Positions 58,611 to 64,000 of a stretch of DNA of 64,000 nt are shown here, in pieces. Within the stretch, counting starts at the first letter, position 1, and each line of letters begins with the position of its first letter. Source of the DNA: Proteles cristata cristata (lineage: Eukaryota > Chordata > Mammalia > Carnivora > Hyaenidae); NCBI GenBank assembly GCA_017311185.1, contig JAESUZ010001741.1, forward strand, positions 124,001 to 188,000. The letters are read 5' to 3'. A program made the translations under genes and the position numbers. The notes beneath the pieces were generated by a model. It ran no database searches. It worked only from the letters and a program-made list of their open reading frames with translations, and was not told the origin of the DNA.

Positions 58611-60403
58611 AACTGGTGGCAATTTTTTTTTTTTAAATCTTTACCTACATTCTCCTTGAAGCAGAGAGCCATCTTCGGGGAACCCCTCCCCCCCAGCTGA
58701 CAGAAGACAGCTACAGATCTTATTATCCAGGATGGACAACAAGAAGGACCTGAGATAGTAAAGGTGGAGGAAGATCACTTTTATGTACAAGAAACTGACT
58801 TGCAGCAGAATAGCCCGTCCAGTCAGGTCTTCCACCAGCACTTCAGGCACTTCTGCTACCAGGAGACCCCTGGACCCCGCTAGGCGCTGGGCCGGCTCCC
58901 GGAGCTGTTCCACCAGTGGTTGAGCCCAGAAATATGGACTAAGGAGCAGTTCCTGACCATCCTGCCCGCGAAGCTCCAGGCCTGGGTGCGGGAGCACCAT
59001 CCGGGGAGCAGGGAGGAGGTGGTGACTACGCTGGAGGATCTGGAGAGGAAGTTGGACGAGCCGGGAGAACAGGTGGGAAGAGGAGACAAGTTCTGTGGTG
59101 ACAAAGTGCAGCGTTTACTGGTTAGGTAGATAGGAAAGCAGTGAGGGCAGCCATGAGCTTCCGTCTGTGTTCTTCATCATCGTTTCTGTCTGTTCCTTTT
59201 CCTGCCTCATCTCTTCTTCTAAGCCTGTTGAGTCCTTTCCCCCTGTCCTGTCTCCATGAGACATACTTCCCAAGGTTTTACATCTAGTTCTCATGGCACT
59301 TTCTTCCCAAGCCCCATGGTCCCTAGTTGTCCCCAGGGTGCATCCCAAACAAATGGACAGGAAGTGCTCTGGGAGGAAGTGACATCCCTGGGAGCTGCCT
59401 GCCAGTCACCACGTGATCAGCTCCAGCACATGGAGACCCCGCTTGAGCGTAACTCTCTGGAACCCCATTCCCTACAAGAGAGAGGTGAGAAAGAGGAGAA
59501 TCTGTATGGGAACGCGGATCAAGGTAGCAGGCTCCCGCTTGGCCAATCACAGCCATCCTTTACAGCTTAATCAGGAGTATTTCTACCCTCACTCTCACCC
59601 AAAGTCCTCACTGGCTTATCTACCTCTCTATTTACAAAGTATAACTGTTATTCTTGGCCTTTTAAACAAAAGATTTTTATTTTATTTTTTTCTCATACCC
59701 ATCTTTGCTTTTCATTACAGCATGGAATTACCACATCATTCAGTGACTTCTTACAACATCTCTCCTTTATGATTTTTAAGATGGCCTACCTAGTGTCTTG
59801 CCTTATCCTCTGTCTCTTTAGGTTTTTTTCTACCCATCAGGATAGAGCCACATTTTAACATTTCCCTTTGACTGAACTGCTCTTATCTTCTCCCACATTA
59901 AATTCCCTCCTGTTTTCATGCCCTATACCTTCCCTGCCTGTCGCTCGAATCTACATTTGGTCCTTTCCCTTTCTACATTCTCTACATGTCAGGGAAAAGC
60001 TTCACACACAGCATATCAGATGTGCTTCCCACAAAGCTTCCTGATCCCCTTTTTACATCCTGATCCCCTTCACAATCTCTGGACAATAGCAATAAAGTGA
60101 CCAGAACAGCCAAGAAATCAGACCTTTTCTGGTATTTCCTTTGAATTGAAGTAGAAATCTTCATCTTAGTGAGTTTGATGAGACATTTATCCCCCTCAGG
60201 CCAAATTTCACTAAAACTGTTTTCCTATTGTGTTCATAAAAGAATACTGATCTTAGTTTATATAAGGGCATTATCACTTCACACTGAATCTGCAAGCAGT
60301 ACCCTATTTTGGAGGAAGATCAAGACAAAGAGTTTTCTTTCCAAGCAATAGAATAAATACACTTTTACCTTTTTGCTCTAATTGAATTTGAATACAGTTT
60401 GTT

Positions 60404-60519
60404 TTTTAAACATTTTTAACATTTTTATTTATTTTTGAGAGACGGAGCACTAGCAGGGGAGGGGCAGAGAGAGAGGGAGACACAGAATCCGAAGTAGCTC
60501 CAGGCTCTGGGCTGTCAGA
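60404..60519 (-). mobile_element. Truncated SINE abutting the zinc-finger block
   Basis: Body only; stops at gggctgtcag, immediately followed by exon-like finger sequence. It may have removed the finger exon acceptor. Confidence 0.8.
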
Positions 60520-60892
60520 ATCTGCAGAGGTAGGAGTTTCCAGGGGACCCACCTTGGAGACCTTCATGAATGCGAGGACAAGTCTGGCAGGCATCAAGGA
60601 AATTCAGAGTAAGGAGGACCACACAGATGTGATCAGTGTGGGAAAAGCTTCTTGCACAACATCAGTCTTCTTGGATACCAGAGAATCCACACAGGGGAAA
60701 AGCCCTTTCAGTGTAAAGAGTGTGGGAGAGCCATCAGTCAAAACACAAAGCTTTTTAAGCACCTCGTTAAAAAGGAACACAGCTGGTCCACAGGGGTGAA
60801 AAACCACATTAGTGTGATCAGTGTGGGAAAAGCTTTAGTTAAGGCTCAGTCCTTAAACATCAAAGAAATCACACTGGGGAGGAAGCTTATGA

Positions 60893-62560
<1,668 letters not shown>

Positions 62561-62769
62561 TGAACCCATTTTTAACACGGATTCCATCATTAGGGTTGTG
62601 ATTGCATAATAGATACCTAATGACCTGTCATATTCACAAAATTTGAAAGTTTAAAACCATACAGTTGAGGAGGCTGTGTGAAAACAGGCACTCTCGGAGT
62701 GCAAAGTAATACAGCCCTTACAAAGACACCTCCCTTTCTCCTCACTTCCCACCTTTCTTTCTTCATTGA

Positions 62770-62900
62770 CCATTGATCATTGCAGCATTATTTGTTAAGA
62801 TACTGGAAATAATCCAAATACCCATCCCTCAAAGAATAGTTGAAAAAGCCACACGATGGAGTACTACGCCACTGTAAAAAAAAAAAAAAAAGGAATATTT
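62770..62900 (+). mobile_element. L1/HAL1-like 3' fragment
   Basis: cattgcagcattatttgtta and gatggagtactacgccactg resemble the L1 3' region, followed by a poly-A run. Confidence 0.55.
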
Positions 62901-63087
62901 CAATGAACAAATTTAGAGTAACTCCCAAGAGAAAGGAGAGGAGAGAAGGAAAGAGAGAAGGAGGGAAAGAAGAAGGAAGGACAGGATAACTTAAAACTAA
63001 TAAAAATGGGGCACTAGTATACAGCTGACCCTCGAACAAGGCAGGGGTTGGAGTACTGACCCCTGTGCTGTCGAAAATCCATGTGTA

Positions 63088-63304
63088 GGGGCGCCTGATT
63101 GGCCCAGTTGGTTGAGCATCCGACTTCAGCTCAGGTCATGATCTCCCGGTTCCCGTTCAAGCCCGGAGTCGGTTCTGTGCTGACAGCTCAGAGCCTGGAG
63201 CCTGTTTCAGATTCTGTACTTCCCCCTCTCTCTGCCCCTCCCCTGCTCATGCTGTCTCTCTCACTCTCTCTCAGAAATAAAAAAAAAAGAAAAAAATTAA
63301 AGAA
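63088..63304 (+). mobile_element. Carnivore SINE
   Basis: Fifteen-bp TSD gaaaatccatgtgta at 63073 and 63305. Confidence 0.94.
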
Positions 63305-63325
63305 GAAAATCCATGTGTAACTGTT

Positions 63326-63535
63326 GGGGCACCTGGGTGGCTCATCCGGTTACGCAGCCAACTCTTGATTTCGGTTCAGGTCAGGGTCTCACCGTTTGTG
63401 AGAGTGAGCCCTGCCTTGGGCTTCGTGATGACAGTGTGGAGCCTGCTTGGGACTCTCTCCATCGGTCCGCCCCTTCCCTGCCCTCTCTCACTCTCTAACT
63501 TTTTAAAATGTATAAAAAATAAAATCCTGACGAGA
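63326..63535 (+). mobile_element. Older carnivore SINE
   Basis: Head ggggcacctgggtggctcat; diverged body (ccatcggtccgcccc). Confidence 0.87.
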
Positions 63536-63794
63536 AAAAGAAATTATATATATTCACTGATAATGGCCGAGAAGCAATGATATATCCCTCTACCCATGCG
63601 CTGACCGGCTGGCTTCGGTATACCATTCTTCACTGAAAGGAACCAGAGCTTCAGCGCTTCATGGAACAACGGTGCCTTCTAGGTCTAGGGCAAGGAATGT
63701 ATAATGTGAGCCTGGAATATCTCTTGCAATTTCAGCAAAGTGCACAAAAATGATTTCTTTGCCGGAATGGCAACAAACGCAGAGGGAACGTGCG

Positions 63795-63875
63795 TCAGTT
63801 TCCTCATCTGTTAAGTGGGGGTAACGACCTCACTTGCAGGGCTGCTGTGCAGAATGAATATTAACACCATGCTGG
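63795..63875 (+). repeat. MIR fragment
   Basis: gtcagtttcctcatctgtta followed by gggtaacgacctcacttgca is the MIR tail. The last 120 bp of the window are GC-rich and unassigned. Confidence 0.75.
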
Positions 63876-64000
63876 CTGTTGTCCCATCGTCCCCGCAGGA
63901 CAGAGTCCGCCGCCCAGCGCCTCACTCCACCTGCAGAGCCGATCGCGCGCGACGACCACAGAGGCGTGAGACCTCCGGGCTTGGCGGAAGGAACGCGGCG

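Noticed and set aside
58920..59129. ORF of 69 codons as a small SCAN protein (SCAND1-like)
   Set aside because: It is the second half of a SCAN exon after a stop codon, missing one helix segment and followed by decayed zinc-finger sequence; a pseudogene fragment fits better.

Overview
This is nuclear DNA from a carnivoran mammal, most likely a feliform (cat-like). About 40 tRNA-Lys-derived carnivore SINEs (CAN-SINE/SINEC type) in both orientations, many with clear target-site duplications (TSDs), dominate the interspersed sequence. L1 fragments of several ages, MaLR-type LTRs, MIRs and one retroviral-type LTR make up most of the rest. Genes are sparse and intron-bearing; no bacterial, phage or CRISPR system is present.

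The gene content is that of the extended MHC class I region (human 6p22): a secreted glutathione peroxidase (GPX6), a cluster of tRNA genes (Met x2, Leu-AAG, Thr-CGT, Thr-TGT), a class II olfactory receptor and a decayed SCAN/C2H2 zinc-finger gene. In human, GPX6 lies beside GPX5, the ZSCAN genes and a large tRNA cluster; on that basis the window would run opposite to the human + strand. GPX5 is not seen in the 7.7 kb left of GPX6.

Layout. 1-6.4 kb: ancient repeats and SINEs, including an 804-bp insert that looks like a SINE-initiated transduction. 6.5-7.2 kb: minisatellite with about 18 copies of a T-box-like octamer. 7.2-18.8 kb: GPX6, five coding exons, CpG-rich promoter, cysteine instead of selenocysteine in the active site. 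19.3-20.2 kb: CpG-rich segment with no gene recognised. 20-28 kb: repeats. 28.1-29.8 kb: tRNA-Leu-like relic, minisatellite and tRNA-Thr(CGT). 31-38 kb: an old + strand L1 with a younger opposite-strand L1 nested inside it. 38.5-44.3 kb: a large inverted repeat with two arms of about 1.65 kb, roughly 99.5% identical by eye, each carrying a tRNA-Met(CAT); the 2.5-kb spacer holds tRNA-Leu(AAG) and a 5'-truncated L1. 44.3-46.6 kb: TCTG microsatellite, a second minisatellite, then a GC-rich block ending in tRNA-Thr(TGT). 47-52.7 kb: LTR, MIR and SINEs. 53.0-54.0 kb: intact olfactory receptor with a SINE immediately upstream. 57.4-61.2 kb: ZSCAN pseudogene with a promoter-like CpG region, cut at its 3' end by an L1. 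61.2-64 kb: L1, SINEs and a MIR.

The genes do not form a pathway. GPX6 is a secreted thiol peroxidase, the olfactory receptor is a sensory GPCR and the tRNAs serve general translation; they share a locus only. The features most worth checking are the palindrome, the Sec-to-Cys GPX6, the T-box-like minisatellite upstream of it, the SINE-supplied splice acceptor in front of the receptor, and the two tRNA-Thr loci that share one minisatellite motif. Coordinates of repeats were read by eye and may be off by a few bases.
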